From contig CAKTPO010000012.1 in NCBI GenBank assembly GCA_934591845.1, positions 1 to 63,998 on the forward strand: a stretch of DNA of 63,998 nucleotides, in the 5' to 3' direction. Both the position numbers and the translations under genes were made by a program. This stretch comes from an uncultured Oscillospiraceae bacterium. GTDB taxonomy: Bacteria > Bacillota > Clostridia > Oscillospirales > Oscillospiraceae. The notes beneath the pieces are model-generated. The model did no database searches. It saw nothing but the letters and a program-made list of their open reading frames with translations, and was not told where the DNA came from. Shown here in pieces: positions 25,889-35,087 of this stretch (the first letter of the stretch is position 1; every line of letters begins with the position of its first letter).

Positions 25889-27630
25889 TCAAACGACTGC
25901 TTCGGTGTGTCCGGGAATACAAATGGGCCGCCCTGCTCAGCCCCCTGGCCATGGTGGGTGAAGTGGCTATGGAAGTGACCATTCCCTTGGTCATGGCCGC
26001 TTTGTACGACCGGGGCATTGCCGCCGGTGATTTGACTGTGGTGTGGCAAAAGGCCCTGCTGCTGCTGCTTTGCGCCCTGGTCTCTCTGCTCTTTGGCGTG
26101 ATGTCCGCCAACTATGCTTCCAAAGCCGCCACAGGCTTTGCCAAAAATCTGCGGCACGATATGTACTACCGTGTCCAGGACTACAGCTTTTCCAACATTG
26201 ATAAGTTCTCCGCCGCCTCCATTGTCACCCGGCTGACTTCCGATGTTGCCAACCTGCAAATGGCCTTTCAGATGAGCATCCGCATGGCCATCCGGTGTCC
26301 CATGATGCTGATTCTCGCCACCTTCTCCTCCCTGCGCATCAGCCCCAAGCTCACCACCGTGTATTTTGTGGCCATTCCCATACTGGCCCTGGTGCTGCTG
26401 GGCATTGTACCCCTGGTGTTTAAAATCTTTGACCGGGTCTTTAAGACCTATGACCGGCTCAACACCGTGGTTCAGGAAGACGTTCACGGCATCCGGGTGG
26501 TCAAAAGCTTTGTAAGAGAGGAAAAAGAGGTCCGCAAGTTCCAGGCGGTATCCGATGCTATCTATAAGGATTTCTGCAAGGCCGAGCATATTCTGGCCAT
26601 CAACGCCCCGGCCATGCAGATTTGCGTTTACGCCTGTATCCTGGCCATTTCCTGGATAGGTGCCAAAATGGTAGTGGCCTCCGGCAACAATGCCGCCCTG
26701 GGTCTTACCACCGGTGAGCTTAGCTCCATGTTTACCTACACCACCCAAATTCTCACCAGCCTGATGATGCTCTCCATGGTCTTTGTGATGACCATTATGG
26801 CCCGGGCCCCCATGCAGCGGTGCTATGAGCTGCTGGAGGAGGCCCCGGATCTGGCTTCTCCGGAACAGGCCCTTCAGGAAGTAAAGGACGGCTCCATCGA
26901 CTTTGAAAACGTATCTTTCCGCTACTCCGCCAAGGCCAAGCGTCCGGCATTGCAGGACGTGAATCTGCACATTCCCTCCGGGGCAACCGTAGGCATCCTC
27001 GGTGCCACCGGCTCCTCCAAGAGCACCCTGGTCCAGCTGATTCCCCGGCTGTACGATGCCAGCGAGGGCTGTGTCAAGGTAGGTGGCCGGGATGTCCGGG
27101 AATATGATCTGGAAGTTCTGCGGGACAATGTGGCCATGGTTCTGCAAAAGAACACCCTGTTCTCCGGCTCCATCAAAGAAAATCTCCGCTGGGGCAATCC
27201 CAATGCCACGGACGAGGAACTGGTACACGCCTGTACCCTGGCCTGTGCCGATGACTTTATCCGCTCTTTCCCCGATGGCTATGACACCCATATCGAGCAG
27301 GGCGGCACCAATGTCTCCGGCGGCCAGAAGCAGCGGCTGTGCATTGCCCGGGCCTTGCTGAAAAAGCCCAAGATCCTCATTCTGGATGACTCCACCTCCG
27401 CCGTGGACACCCACACCGATGCCATGATCCGCAAGGCCTTTAAGGAAGAAATTCCCAACACCACCAAGCTGATCATCGCCCAGCGTATTTCCTCTGTCCA
27501 GGATTCCGATTTGATTCTGGTCATGGAAAACGGCCATGTGGCCTGTATGGGGACCCATGAAGAACTCCTGGTCTCCTCCCCCTTCTATCGGGGCATCTAT
27601 GAATCTCAGCAGAAAGGAAGTGAAGACTAA
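25885..27630 (+). CDS. Heterodimeric ABC exporter subunit with degenerate ATPase site
   Basis: A 581-residue half-transporter: six membrane helices (residues 15-310) fused to a nucleotide-binding domain. The ATPase motifs are partly degenerate: Walker A GATGSSKST (Ser for Gly), Walker B LILDDSTSAVD with Asp where the catalytic Glu should be, and IIAQRISS with Gln in place of the switch His; the signature VSGGQKQRL is intact. This is the classic pattern of the non-catalytic half in heterodimeric exporters of the BmrCD/TM287-288 type. The next gene, overlapping by one base, supplies the intact half. A multidrug or peptide efflux role is likely. Confidence 0.93.
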   Translation: MIKRLLRCVREYKWAALLSPLAMVGEVAMEVTIPLVMAALYDRGIAAGDLTVVWQKALLLLLCALVSLLFGVMSANYASKAATGFAKNLRHDMYYRVQDYSFSNIDKFSAASIVTRLTSDVANLQMAFQMSIRMAIRCPMMLILATFSSLRISPKLTTVYFVAIPILALVLLGIVPLVFKIFDRVFKTYDRLNTVVQEDVHGIRVVKSFVREEKEVRKFQAVSDAIYKDFCKAEHILAINAPAMQICVYACILAISWIGAKMVVASGNNAALGLTTGELSSMFTYTTQILTSLMMLSMVFVMTIMARAPMQRCYELLEEAPDLASPEQALQEVKDGSIDFENVSFRYSAKAKRPALQDVNLHIPSGATVGILGATGSSKSTLVQLIPRLYDASEGCVKVGGRDVREYDLEVLRDNVAMVLQKNTLFSGSIKENLRWGNPNATDEELVHACTLACADDFIRSFPDGYDTHIEQGGTNVSGGQKQRLCIARALLKKPKILILDDSTSAVDTHTDAMIRKAFKEEIPNTTKLIIAQRISSVQDSDLILVMENGHVACMGTHEELLVSSPFYRGIYESQQKGSED

Positions 27631-29528
27631 TGCCCGGTCCCGGAATGCGCGGCGATGGCCGCATGGCGTCCAATCCCAAAAAGACCTTGCTGCGGCTTTT
27701 GAGCTATATGAAAAGCTACATCCCGCTATTGCTATTTGTCTTCCTTTGTATTATCGCAACCTCCGTTGCCCAGGCCCAGGGCAACCGAGCCTTAGGGCCT
27801 CTGGTGGATGACTACATCCTCCCCATGGTGGCCTCCGGCTCTACAGACTTTGGGGCGTTGAAAGCGTATTTACTCAAGCTTGCCTGTATCTTCCTCTTTG
27901 GCGCACTGGGCAGCTTCCTGTTCAATTACCTGATGGTGGGCGTGACCCAGGGGGTACAGAAAACCATCCGGGATGACCTGTTCGCCAAAATGCAGCGGCT
28001 GCCCCTACGCTACTTTGACAGCCACCCCGCCGGTGACATCATGTCCCGCTACACCAGCGACATTGACACCCTGCGGCAGATGATCTCCCAGTCCATTCCC
28101 CAGTGTGTCTCCTCCTTGGTGACCCTGGTGGTGGTGCTGTGGAACCTGATCGACACCTCCCTGGTGCTGACCGTCGTCATGTTCTTCACCGTGGCCCTGA
28201 CCATCTACACCACCAAGGTTCTGGCCAAGAAGTCCGCCAAGTTCTTCATCGGTCAGCAGAAGTCTCTGGGTGCGGTGAACGGCTATATTGAGGAAATGAT
28301 TTCCGGCCAGAAAGTGGTCAAAATCTTCAACCATGAGGAAGTCTGCAAAGAGCAGTTTGACGAGCTGAACGAAACCCTCCGGGCCAATGCCTACAACGCC
28401 GGAAAGTTTTCCAATATGCTGGGCCCCATCAACAACAACCTGGGTTACATCCAGTACGCCATTCTGGCGGTGGTAGGCGGCATCATCTGTATCAAGTCTG
28501 ACGGCTCGGTGCTGACCCTGGGCAGTCTCATGGCCTTTATGGTTCTCTCCCGCAGCTTCAATATGCCCATCTCCCAGATTTCCAACCAGATCAACGCCAT
28601 TGTCATGGCACTGGCCGGTGCGGAGCGGATTTTCGCCCTGATGGACGAGGAGCCGGAGCAGGATCAGGGCTACGTGACCCTGGTCAATGCCCAGATCGAT
28701 GAAGACGGCACCATCCACGAATGCCCCCAGCACACCGGCCACTGGGCCTGGCGGCATCCCCACCAGGCTGACGGCAACGTGACCTACACGGAGCTGAAAG
28801 GCGACATCACCATGGAGCATGTGGACTTTGGCTATGTGCCGGAAAAGACCGTCCTCCATGACGTGACCCTCTACGCCCATCCCGGTCAGAAAATCGCCTT
28901 TGTGGGTGCCACCGGCGCAGGAAAAACCACCATCACGAACCTCATCAACCGGTTCTATGACATTGCCGACGGCAAAATCCGCTATGACGGCATCAACGTC
29001 AATAAAATCTGCAAGCCCGACCTGCGGCGGTCCCTGGGTGTGGTGCTGCAGGAGACCAACCTGTTTACCGGCACAGTCATGGACAATATCCGCTACGGCA
29101 AACTGGATGCCACCGATGAAGAATGTATCCATGCGGCCAAGCTGTCCAATGCCGATGACTTCATCACCCGGCTGCCCGAGGGCTACAACACCATGCTGAC
29201 CTCCAACGGCGGCAACCTCTCCCAGGGCCAGCGGCAGCTGATTGCCATCGCCCGGGCCGCCGTGGCAGACCCCCCGGTCATGATCCTGGACGAGGCCACC
29301 TCCTCCATCGACACCCATACAGAGGCCCTGGTTCAGGCGGGTATGGATGCCCTGATGAAAGGCCGCACGGTCTTTGTCATCGCCCACCGTCTCTCCACCG
29401 TCCGCAACTCCGACTGCATCATGGTCCTGGACCACGGCCGCATCATCGAGCGGGGTACCCACGAGGATCTGATCAGCCAGAAAGGCACCTATTATCAGCT
29501 CTACACGGGTGCTTTCGAACTGGAATAA
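27630..29528 (+). CDS. Heterodimeric ABC exporter subunit with intact ATPase site
   Basis: A 632-residue half-transporter, partner of the preceding gene (TAATG overlap). It has a six-helix membrane domain, then an ATPase domain with Walker A GATGAGKTT, signature LSQGQRQL (Gln replacing the first Gly), Walker B MILDEATSSID with the catalytic Glu, and switch VIAHRLST. An insertion of about 35 residues between the membrane and ATPase domains (residues 350-385; NAQIDEDGTIHECPQHTGHW region) is typical of this subfamily. Two in-frame ATGs lie at the start; the first is coupled to the upstream stop. Confidence 0.93.
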   Translation: MPGPGMRGDGRMASNPKKTLLRLLSYMKSYIPLLLFVFLCIIATSVAQAQGNRALGPLVDDYILPMVASGSTDFGALKAYLLKLACIFLFGALGSFLFNYLMVGVTQGVQKTIRDDLFAKMQRLPLRYFDSHPAGDIMSRYTSDIDTLRQMISQSIPQCVSSLVTLVVVLWNLIDTSLVLTVVMFFTVALTIYTTKVLAKKSAKFFIGQQKSLGAVNGYIEEMISGQKVVKIFNHEEVCKEQFDELNETLRANAYNAGKFSNMLGPINNNLGYIQYAILAVVGGIICIKSDGSVLTLGSLMAFMVLSRSFNMPISQISNQINAIVMALAGAERIFALMDEEPEQDQGYVTLVNAQIDEDGTIHECPQHTGHWAWRHPHQADGNVTYTELKGDITMEHVDFGYVPEKTVLHDVTLYAHPGQKIAFVGATGAGKTTITNLINRFYDIADGKIRYDGINVNKICKPDLRRSLGVVLQETNLFTGTVMDNIRYGKLDATDEECIHAAKLSNADDFITRLPEGYNTMLTSNGGNLSQGQRQLIAIARAAVADPPVMILDEATSSIDTHTEALVQAGMDALMKGRTVFVIAHRLSTVRNSDCIMVLDHGRIIERGTHEDLISQKGTYYQLYTGAFELE

Positions 29529-30080
29529 TTCAATTGACAATGGACAATTGACAATTGACAATTTTGGTAGACAGGTGTGTCCTTTTTTGGAGCACGTTGG
29601 TTAATGAATACACCCACCAGCGAAACCGTAGGGAACGGCCTATGTGCCGTTCCGCACCGAAAGGACGGAACCGTTACCTCTAAAAGGCAGTACCCCAAAG
29701 CCCGGTACAAAAGCTTCCCCTCCGGGGAAGCTGGCAGGGCGCAGCCCTGACTGATGAGGGGGCGGTACGACGTAAAACGTTCTAGAAACAGTAGGCGAAT
29801 CCGTAGAAACGTAGCATCATTGTCATTCCGACCGCAGCGCAAGCGGAGTGGAGGAATCCACTACGTGGGACAAAGAACCAACACAAGATAAAACCAGATA
29901 CTTGGGAAGATTCCTCGACTCACTTTCGTTCGCTCGGAATGACATAATCGGGGGGCGGTTTGTTTTATCCACACGCATTGTATTCGCAACGTAGCGGAAC
30001 GGCACACAGGCCGTTCCCTACAGTGAGACTCGGTATGTCTACCTTAACTAGCTGCGTTTTTCGCTCGGAATGACATGCAG
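29529..30080. repeat. Composite intergenic repeat, copy C (no gene)
   Basis: About 550 bases without a gene, starting one base after the exporter stop codon. It contains a TTGACAATGGACAATTGACAATTGACAA-like tandem run, the GCGAAACCGTAGGGAACGGCC module, the GGTACAAAAGCTTCCCC hairpin plus GGCAGGGCGCAGCCCTG, GTCATTCCGACCGCAGCGCA, GGGAAGATTCCTCGACTCAC and GAACGGCACACAGGCCGTTCC modules in the same order as copies A and B. Confidence 0.85.
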
Positions 30081-30092
30081 GGGCGCAACTTC

Positions 30093-30135
30093 AAAAAATT
30101 CAGCGGAAGCACTCCGAAAAAGGGTGCTTCCGCTG
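30093..30135 (-). terminator. Terminator of the blaI-blaR1-like operon
   Basis: CAGCGGAAGCAC (30101-30112) pairs perfectly with GTGCTTCCGCTG (30124-30135) around an 11-base loop; the minus strand then reads AATTTTTTG. It lies 13 bases beyond the last stop codon. Confidence 0.9.
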
Positions 30136-30148
30136 TTGTTTTTAGAGC

Positions 30149-30910
30149 TTACTTTCGCTCCACATTGAATTCCAGGGGGCCTTCGTAGACCACAAGCTTG
30201 GTGATGCCGTCCTCTGTAAGGTACACATCCCAGAACTCGTACTTGGACTGGAACTCCACCTCGCACTGGAAGGTCACTTTCCACATGCCGGCGGTCTCGT
30301 CCCGGTAGACTTGGGTGCCGATTTCTCGAAAACGCTGGGGGTACTCTTTCTGGGCCAGTTTTGCGGCGGTCAGGGGGTCTTCCACCGTCTGGGAGGTGGT
30401 ATTGACAAAGCCCTGCTGCCGGGTGTCAAAGCCGCCGGAGGTGTACTTTTTCTCTGCCTCCTCCCAGGAGAAGGTGTCCCAGGTGAGGTTTTGGACGGAG
30501 GATGCGATCTTCTGCCGAATCTCCTCCGGGCTGTCCTCCCGGATTTCGATGGTCAATACGAAATCTGTCCCGTCATCGTTAGGGCTCTTGTATTCCATGG
30601 CAATCAGGTTTCCGCTATCGTCAAACCGATAAGTCAGCACCGCACTGCAATCCAGGTTTTCACCGATGGTCCAATTTTTGGTAAACCGGACCGTCTCCGG
30701 GCTGACCACACCGGTGCCCTCCGGGAAAGAAATGGGGTGGTTGTCCCGTTCAAAGAAAAGGAGATACAGCTCGTCCTCAAAGCTTGCCCAGGTGTAGCCG
30801 CCGCTGTTCGGGGTCAGGCATCCCACACCGACCCCCAGAATCTTGCTGGTCGCATCCTCCGGGTTTTCCCGGACGGGTGTATAGCCCACGCCGTCATAGC
30901 GGATGATCAT
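30149..30910 (-). CDS. Downstream half of a split BlaR1-like sensor ectodomain
   Basis: A 253-residue soluble frame with no signal peptide, no membrane helix and no ribosome binding site before its ATG. It overlaps the stop of the upstream sensor by 4 bases. If one A is added to the run at about 30930 (GACAAAAGC), the upstream frame continues straight into this one as ...DDKKLFPRTD-MIIRYDGVGYT. I therefore think it is the C-terminal part of the sensor's extracellular region, displaced by a one-base frameshift. The content (strand-rich, acidic, no catalytic motif) fits an exported domain. An independent cytoplasmic protein is the alternative. Confidence 0.6.
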   Translation of the reverse strand: MIIRYDGVGYTPVRENPEDATSKILGVGVGCLTPNSGGYTWASFEDELYLLFFERDNHPISFPEGTGVVSPETVRFTKNWTIGENLDCSAVLTYRFDDSGNLIAMEYKSPNDDGTDFVLTIEIREDSPEEIRQKIASSVQNLTWDTFSWEEAEKKYTSGGFDTRQQGFVNTTSQTVEDPLTAAKLAQKEYPQRFREIGTQVYRDETAGMWKVTFQCEVEFQSKYEFWDVYLTEDGITKLVVYEGPLEFNVERK

Positions 30911-32967
30911 GTCCGTTCTGGGGAACAGCTTTTGTCATCCTCCGTCCACTGGTCCTGAGGTGTTCTCGGGCCGTTCCTCTTGCTGACCGTCATGAAGTTT
31001 TCCCCATCGGTCCAGGTTTCCGTGTCCTCGCCATCGGAGCAGACATACCAGTGCAACACTTTCCGGGCTTTCAGCTCCTCCAGCTTTTCATAGCACCGCT
31101 CCACCGCGGCCTTGGTTTCCGGGGAATTGAGGTCCACGCTTTCGCAAAGCTCAAACTCCGCATAGAACGCCGCGGTCTTGCTGCCGCCCTGGGCTTCCCG
31201 GCAGGTCACGTATTTTCCCATCCGGTATTGACCGGGCTGTAACTGGCCGTAAAGGGGTGTCCAGTCCAGATAGCCGAAAGCACCGTACTCTTTGTTGATG
31301 CCGATGCCCTGGCGTGTCCAGTTGGGAGTCGCAATGGTGGGAAGAACCTGCCACTTCCCGTCCGCCTTCTTTTCCAGCCAGTATTCATCGGTGGTGGAAA
31401 GAACGCCCTGTCCCAAAGGGGCCTGAAAATAGACCACATCCGCGCCGTTGCTGGAAAGCCGGTCATCATCCACCCGAAAGGTCAGGCCCCAGCTGTCCTT
31501 TTCCGCCTGGTTGTCCAGGTCCTGGGCGGAAATCGATCCTGCCGTCATGGAGCGGCTTGCCTGAGCGAAAATGGTTTCAGGGGTCTCGTTCTCATAGCCC
31601 TGATAGACCGTATCCACATAGAAAAGCTCCAAAAAAGCCCGGGCGGTATTGGGATAGTTGGGCTGGTCGATGATGACCCGCAGCAGCGTCCCCTCCAAAT
31701 CGTAGACAAAAATCACGGTCTCGGTATAAACGGTCTTGTTTTCATCCTGCCAGCGGGCATTAAAGGCCACTTCCCGGATCTGGTCTTTTACGGTGTCGTG
31801 GACGGGAACCACGGTATCCATATCCCACAGAAACAGATTTTTCCAGGCTTCAAATCTCAGGTCTTCTTCATTGGTCTCCACCCAAGCCTCTTGGTACCAG
31901 GCATAGTGCTTCCCGCCGTACTCCATGCGGCCATTGGCGGTTTCCGGCCCGGAGGAGGACAGGTAGTTCCACAGCCGGTCCTCCCCCAGCTTTACCAGGT
32001 TCGTTTGAAAAAGGACACCGCCACCTGTATCGGTGCCTAGAATCTCATAATGAAACTCCGGCTGCCGGAACTTTTCTTCCAGGTCCTCCCGGCACTGGGA
32101 TATTTGGGCCATCTGGGCTTTCTGCTCCGGTGTCAGCTTCACAGACTTCTCGGAGGGACTGGTCAGAAAGCAGATGGCCACAAAGAAAAAGGCCAGAACG
32201 CCCAACAGGCTGAGCCAAAAGCTGGGCTTTTTGTAATTCAGGACTGATAAAATTCGTTTCTTCACGTTAACCTCCCCAAACGCAACGGGGCTTGCGGCGA
32301 AGTGGAACTGACGGCTGGAACAGGACAGCAGGGCCGCGGAATAGGACTTCCGCTCCTCCACCTCCATAAACCGCACCACCCGCTCATCGCAGGCCATTTC
32401 AATATCCTTACACAAACAGATGTAGGCCACCCACACCAAAGGGTTAAACCAATGGAGGGCCAGGGCCAGAAAACCGATCATTTTGATCCAGTGGTCTCCC
32501 TTATCCAGGTGGGTGCGCTCGTGGGCCAGAATGTACCGGCGGTTCTGGTTGGACATGCCCATGGGAATCAGAATTTTGGGCTTTACAAAGCCCAGAATAA
32601 AGGCCGTATCGATCCGGTCCGACTCCCAGCCGCCCCGGATGCGCACCGCCTCCCGAACCCGGTTTTTAAGACGGCAATAGGAAATCAGACTGTAGATTCC
32701 AAATCCCCCGGCAATCACCGCCCAGAGGCACAGGCCCCAGACCCTCCAACTGCCCTCAGGCAATCCAGGCAGCGCAAACCGGGGCTGCAAGCTCAAATCG
32801 CTGCGGATTTCAATCGGCAGCAGCAGCCGGATACCCGCCAAAAGCCACAAAAGGCAAATATACTTTTTGGGCGTTTTCCACAGCACCAGCCGAATCACCA
32901 GCACTGCCAGAATCAGGATGCTGCCGTGGAAGCTGGCAGTCAGCAGATTTTCTGCAAATCCATCCAC
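30907..32967 (-). CDS. BlaR1-like M56 metallopeptidase sensor (probably truncated by frameshift)
   Basis: A 686-residue membrane sensor. The N-terminal part has about four membrane helices and an M56 zinc protease site, HERTH near residue 148, with a downstream MACDERV as in BlaR1/MecR1. A further helix near residue 270 leads to a large extracellular region that is not a penicillin-binding domain; part of it (about 480-590) resembles a bacterial immunoglobulin-like fold. In BlaR1 systems an external signal activates the protease, which leads to loss of the BlaI repressor. The last residues (KSCSPERT) look like out-of-frame translation, and the next frame appears to continue the ectodomain. 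The ATG lies 3 bases after the repressor stop. Confidence 0.85.
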   Translation of the reverse strand: MDGFAENLLTASFHGSILILAVLVIRLVLWKTPKKYICLLWLLAGIRLLLPIEIRSDLSLQPRFALPGLPEGSWRVWGLCLWAVIAGGFGIYSLISYCRLKNRVREAVRIRGGWESDRIDTAFILGFVKPKILIPMGMSNQNRRYILAHERTHLDKGDHWIKMIGFLALALHWFNPLVWVAYICLCKDIEMACDERVVRFMEVEERKSYSAALLSCSSRQFHFAASPVAFGEVNVKKRILSVLNYKKPSFWLSLLGVLAFFFVAICFLTSPSEKSVKLTPEQKAQMAQISQCREDLEEKFRQPEFHYEILGTDTGGGVLFQTNLVKLGEDRLWNYLSSSGPETANGRMEYGGKHYAWYQEAWVETNEEDLRFEAWKNLFLWDMDTVVPVHDTVKDQIREVAFNARWQDENKTVYTETVIFVYDLEGTLLRVIIDQPNYPNTARAFLELFYVDTVYQGYENETPETIFAQASRSMTAGSISAQDLDNQAEKDSWGLTFRVDDDRLSSNGADVVYFQAPLGQGVLSTTDEYWLEKKADGKWQVLPTIATPNWTRQGIGINKEYGAFGYLDWTPLYGQLQPGQYRMGKYVTCREAQGGSKTAAFYAEFELCESVDLNSPETKAAVERCYEKLEELKARKVLHWYVCSDGEDTETWTDGENFMTVSKRNGPRTPQDQWTEDDKSCSPERT

Positions 32968-32970
32968 ATC

Positions 32971-33333
32971 TTATTCCTCCCCGTAGCTGTCGATCAGGGC
33001 CTGAAGCTGCTCCACCTCCCGGCGGGAGAGCTTTTTGGACTTGGAAAAGGCGGCAATAAAGGCGGGCATAGAGCCTTCAAAGGTCTCCTCTACCATTTCG
33101 TCAAGCCGGGATGCCTGGGCCTCCTCCTTGGAAATCAGGGCCGTGACCACGGTGTTTTCGTTTTTCACCACCCCACGCTCGGAAAGCCGCCGGATCACCG
33201 TATAGGTGGTGGCTTTGCTCCACCCCAGGTTCTCCTTGCACAGCTCCACCAGTTTTCCGGAGCTCACCGGCTCGTTGTCCCACAGGATCAGGCAGAAACG
33301 GTATTCGCTTTCAAAAATCTTAGGTGCATCCAT
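32971..33333 (-). CDS. BlaI/MecI/CopY-family repressor
   Basis: A winged-helix repressor of about 120 residues. The start ESEYRFCLILWDNEPVSSGKLVEL and the helix-turn-helix GWSKATTYTVIRRLSERGVV (about residues 38-57) are characteristic, and a basic, Glu-rich C-terminal half provides dimerisation. The ATG at 33333 has AAAGGAG at good spacing; a TTG two codons earlier is less likely. Two palindromic operators lie directly upstream, one overlapping the promoter, so it should repress its own operon and release it when the adjacent BlaR1-like protease is activated. Confidence 0.93.
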   Translation of the reverse strand: MDAPKIFESEYRFCLILWDNEPVSSGKLVELCKENLGWSKATTYTVIRRLSERGVVKNENTVVTALISKEEAQASRLDEMVEETFEGSMPAFIAAFSKSKKLSRREVEQLQALIDSYGEE

Positions 33334-33351
33334 ATTCAAAACTCCTTTCAG

Positions 33352-33395
33352 GTTTAACGCGTTAAACTTTACATCTTGAGTTTAACACGTTAAAC
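33352..33395 (-). promoter_or_regulatory. Twin palindromic BlaI-type operators
   Basis: GTTTAACGCGTTAAAC (33352-33367) and GTTTAACACGTTAAAC (33380-33395) are two 16-bp near-identical palindromes, 28 bp apart centre to centre. The upstream one overlaps the -10 and spacer of the promoter at 33379-33407; the other lies just downstream. Two dimers binding about 2.7 helical turns apart would give tight repression. Confidence 0.88.
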
Positions 33396-33407
33396 CAGCT
33401 TTGTCAA
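33379..33407 (-). promoter_or_regulatory. Promoter of the blaI-blaR1-like operon
   Basis: On the minus strand TTGACA (plus 33402-33407), a 17-bp spacer and TAAACT (plus 33379-33384), embedded in an operator palindrome. Confidence 0.75.
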
Positions 33408-33478
33408 GCATGATTTCTGTTTTTTTCATTTTCCCCCTGTCCCGTGCCGGAATTGTCAAATTCAGTGCCAACGGTGAA

Positions 33479-33507
33479 TTGCATTTTTTGGCATATTATG
33501 TTATATT
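33479..33507 (+). promoter_or_regulatory. Promoter of the MBOAT operon
   Basis: TTGCAT (33479-33484), a 17-bp spacer and TATATT (33502-33507). The leader of about 105 bases contains CCGCCCATGGCGGGCG, a short hairpin; I recognise no known riboswitch in it. Confidence 0.6.
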
Positions 33508-33618
33508 TAGCTATAATGCAATGAAGAACGCTCTGATGCAATCCGCCCATGGCGGGCGCAAAAAATCCGCTTTTTCCCCCACCGATGTGGTTTTCAGAGC
33601 TTTTCAAGGGAGATTGTT

Positions 33619-35079
33619 ATGGTATTTTCCAGTCTGATTTTCTTATACGGCTTCTGGGGGCTGTCGGTGCTGGCCTGTGGGCTGTGCCGCAGCAAGGAGG
33701 GGCGCAACCGGTCACTTTTGATCGCGTCCCTGATTTTTTACGCCTGGGGCGAGCCAAAATATGTGCTGCTTCTGATGCTGATGGCCTTTGTCAGCTGGCT
33801 TTGCGCCCTTAAAATTGACCGGGCCGAGACACCGGGGGTCAAAAAGCTCTGGCTGTGGCTGTGTGTGGTGGTGGACCTGGGACTCATTGGGTACTTCAAA
33901 TACGCCGGACTTTTTTTTCGGCTCTTTGGCACCGTTCCGGACTTTATCCGCCGCATCACCCTGCCCATCGGCATATCCTTTTACACTTTCCAGCTGCTGA
34001 CCTACGTGGTGGATGTCTACCGGGAAGAAGCCTGGGCGCAGGAAAAATACAGCAATGTTCTGCTCTATGCCGCCCTGTTTCACCAGTGCGTGGCAGGACC
34101 CATTGTTCGCTATCAGACCATTGCGGATGAACTCTTTGGCGACCGGGAATTACAGCCCCAATGGGCCAAGGGCGTATCCCGGTTTGCGGGGGGGCTTGCC
34201 AAAAAGGTGCTGCTGGCCAACCCCTGCGGGGCCTTGGCGGAAACCCTGATTCTGGCAGAGTCTACCGCCGCAGACTCTGCCGCCCTGGCTGCCAATTTGC
34301 AGGCCCTGGGGAATCTTTCCGTCCTGGGGGCCTGGCTGGGTCTGTTGGCCTATGCCCTGCAAATCTACCTGGATTTTTCCGCCTACTCCGATATGGCCAT
34401 CGGCATGGGCTGGATGGTGGGGCTGCATTACCCCGAAAACTTCAAATATCCCTACGTCTCCCGTTCCGTTACGGAATTCTGGCGGCGGTGGCATATTTCC
34501 CTGGGTTCTTTCTTCCGGGATTACGTCTACATCCCCCTGGGGGGCAACCGGGGCAGCACGGCCCGGGTGGTATTCAACACCTTTGCGGTGTGGGCACTTA
34601 CGGGACTGTGGCACGGAGCCAGTTGGAACTTTGTGCTGTGGGGATTGTGGTTCTTCCTGTTCCTGATGCTGGAACGGTGGTTCTTGAAACCCATTCTTCA
34701 AAAACTGCCTGTTGCGTCCAATCTCTATCTGCTGCTGGTGGTGCTGCTGGGCTGGGTCATTTTCCGCTACAGTAGCGTTTCCTTGGGCTGGACGCTGATC
34801 AAGAGTCTCTTCGGAGCCAACGGCAACGCCCTGACTTCTTTCTCAACGAAAATCCAGCTGGACAGCAACCGGTATCTGCTGTTGTTCTCCATCCTGGCCG
34901 CCACCCCCGCCGCCCATGAGTTCAAGGGCTGGCTGGAAGCCCGTGTCCAGGGAAACGCCCTTACATCCAGGGTCTGGGACATCCTGTTCTACAGTCTGCT
35001 CCCCGTGGTACTGTTGCTGCTGAGTACCGCCTGTCTTGTAGGTGACAGCTACAATCCGTTCCTTTATTTCCAATTCTGA
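33619..35079 (+). CDS. MBOAT-family O-acyltransferase (AlgI/PatA/DltB-like)
   Basis: A 486-residue membrane-bound O-acyltransferase with about 11 membrane segments. Family marks are PIGISFYTFQ near residue 117, a QIYLDFSAYSDMAIGMG block near 250, the EFWRRWHISL block near 288 and the catalytic-His segment LTGLWHGASWNF near 328. With a DHHW/AlgX-like partner encoded 8 bases downstream it should move acetyl or another acyl group across the membrane onto an exported polysaccharide. Nearby glycosyltransferases (41673-45930) may make the acceptor, but they are not in the same operon. Confidence 0.93.
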   Translation: MVFSSLIFLYGFWGLSVLACGLCRSKEGRNRSLLIASLIFYAWGEPKYVLLLMLMAFVSWLCALKIDRAETPGVKKLWLWLCVVVDLGLIGYFKYAGLFFRLFGTVPDFIRRITLPIGISFYTFQLLTYVVDVYREEAWAQEKYSNVLLYAALFHQCVAGPIVRYQTIADELFGDRELQPQWAKGVSRFAGGLAKKVLLANPCGALAETLILAESTAADSAALAANLQALGNLSVLGAWLGLLAYALQIYLDFSAYSDMAIGMGWMVGLHYPENFKYPYVSRSVTEFWRRWHISLGSFFRDYVYIPLGGNRGSTARVVFNTFAVWALTGLWHGASWNFVLWGLWFFLFLMLERWFLKPILQKLPVASNLYLLLVVLLGWVIFRYSSVSLGWTLIKSLFGANGNALTSFSTKIQLDSNRYLLLFSILAATPAAHEFKGWLEARVQGNALTSRVWDILFYSLLPVVLLLLSTACLVGDSYNPFLYFQF

Positions 35080-35087
35080 GGTGCGAT

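Noticed and set aside
30920..30940. Programmed -1 frameshift joining the BlaR1-like halves
   Set aside because: The local sequence GAC AAA AGC is not a proper slippery heptamer and no stable downstream structure is evident; a plain indel or read error fits better.
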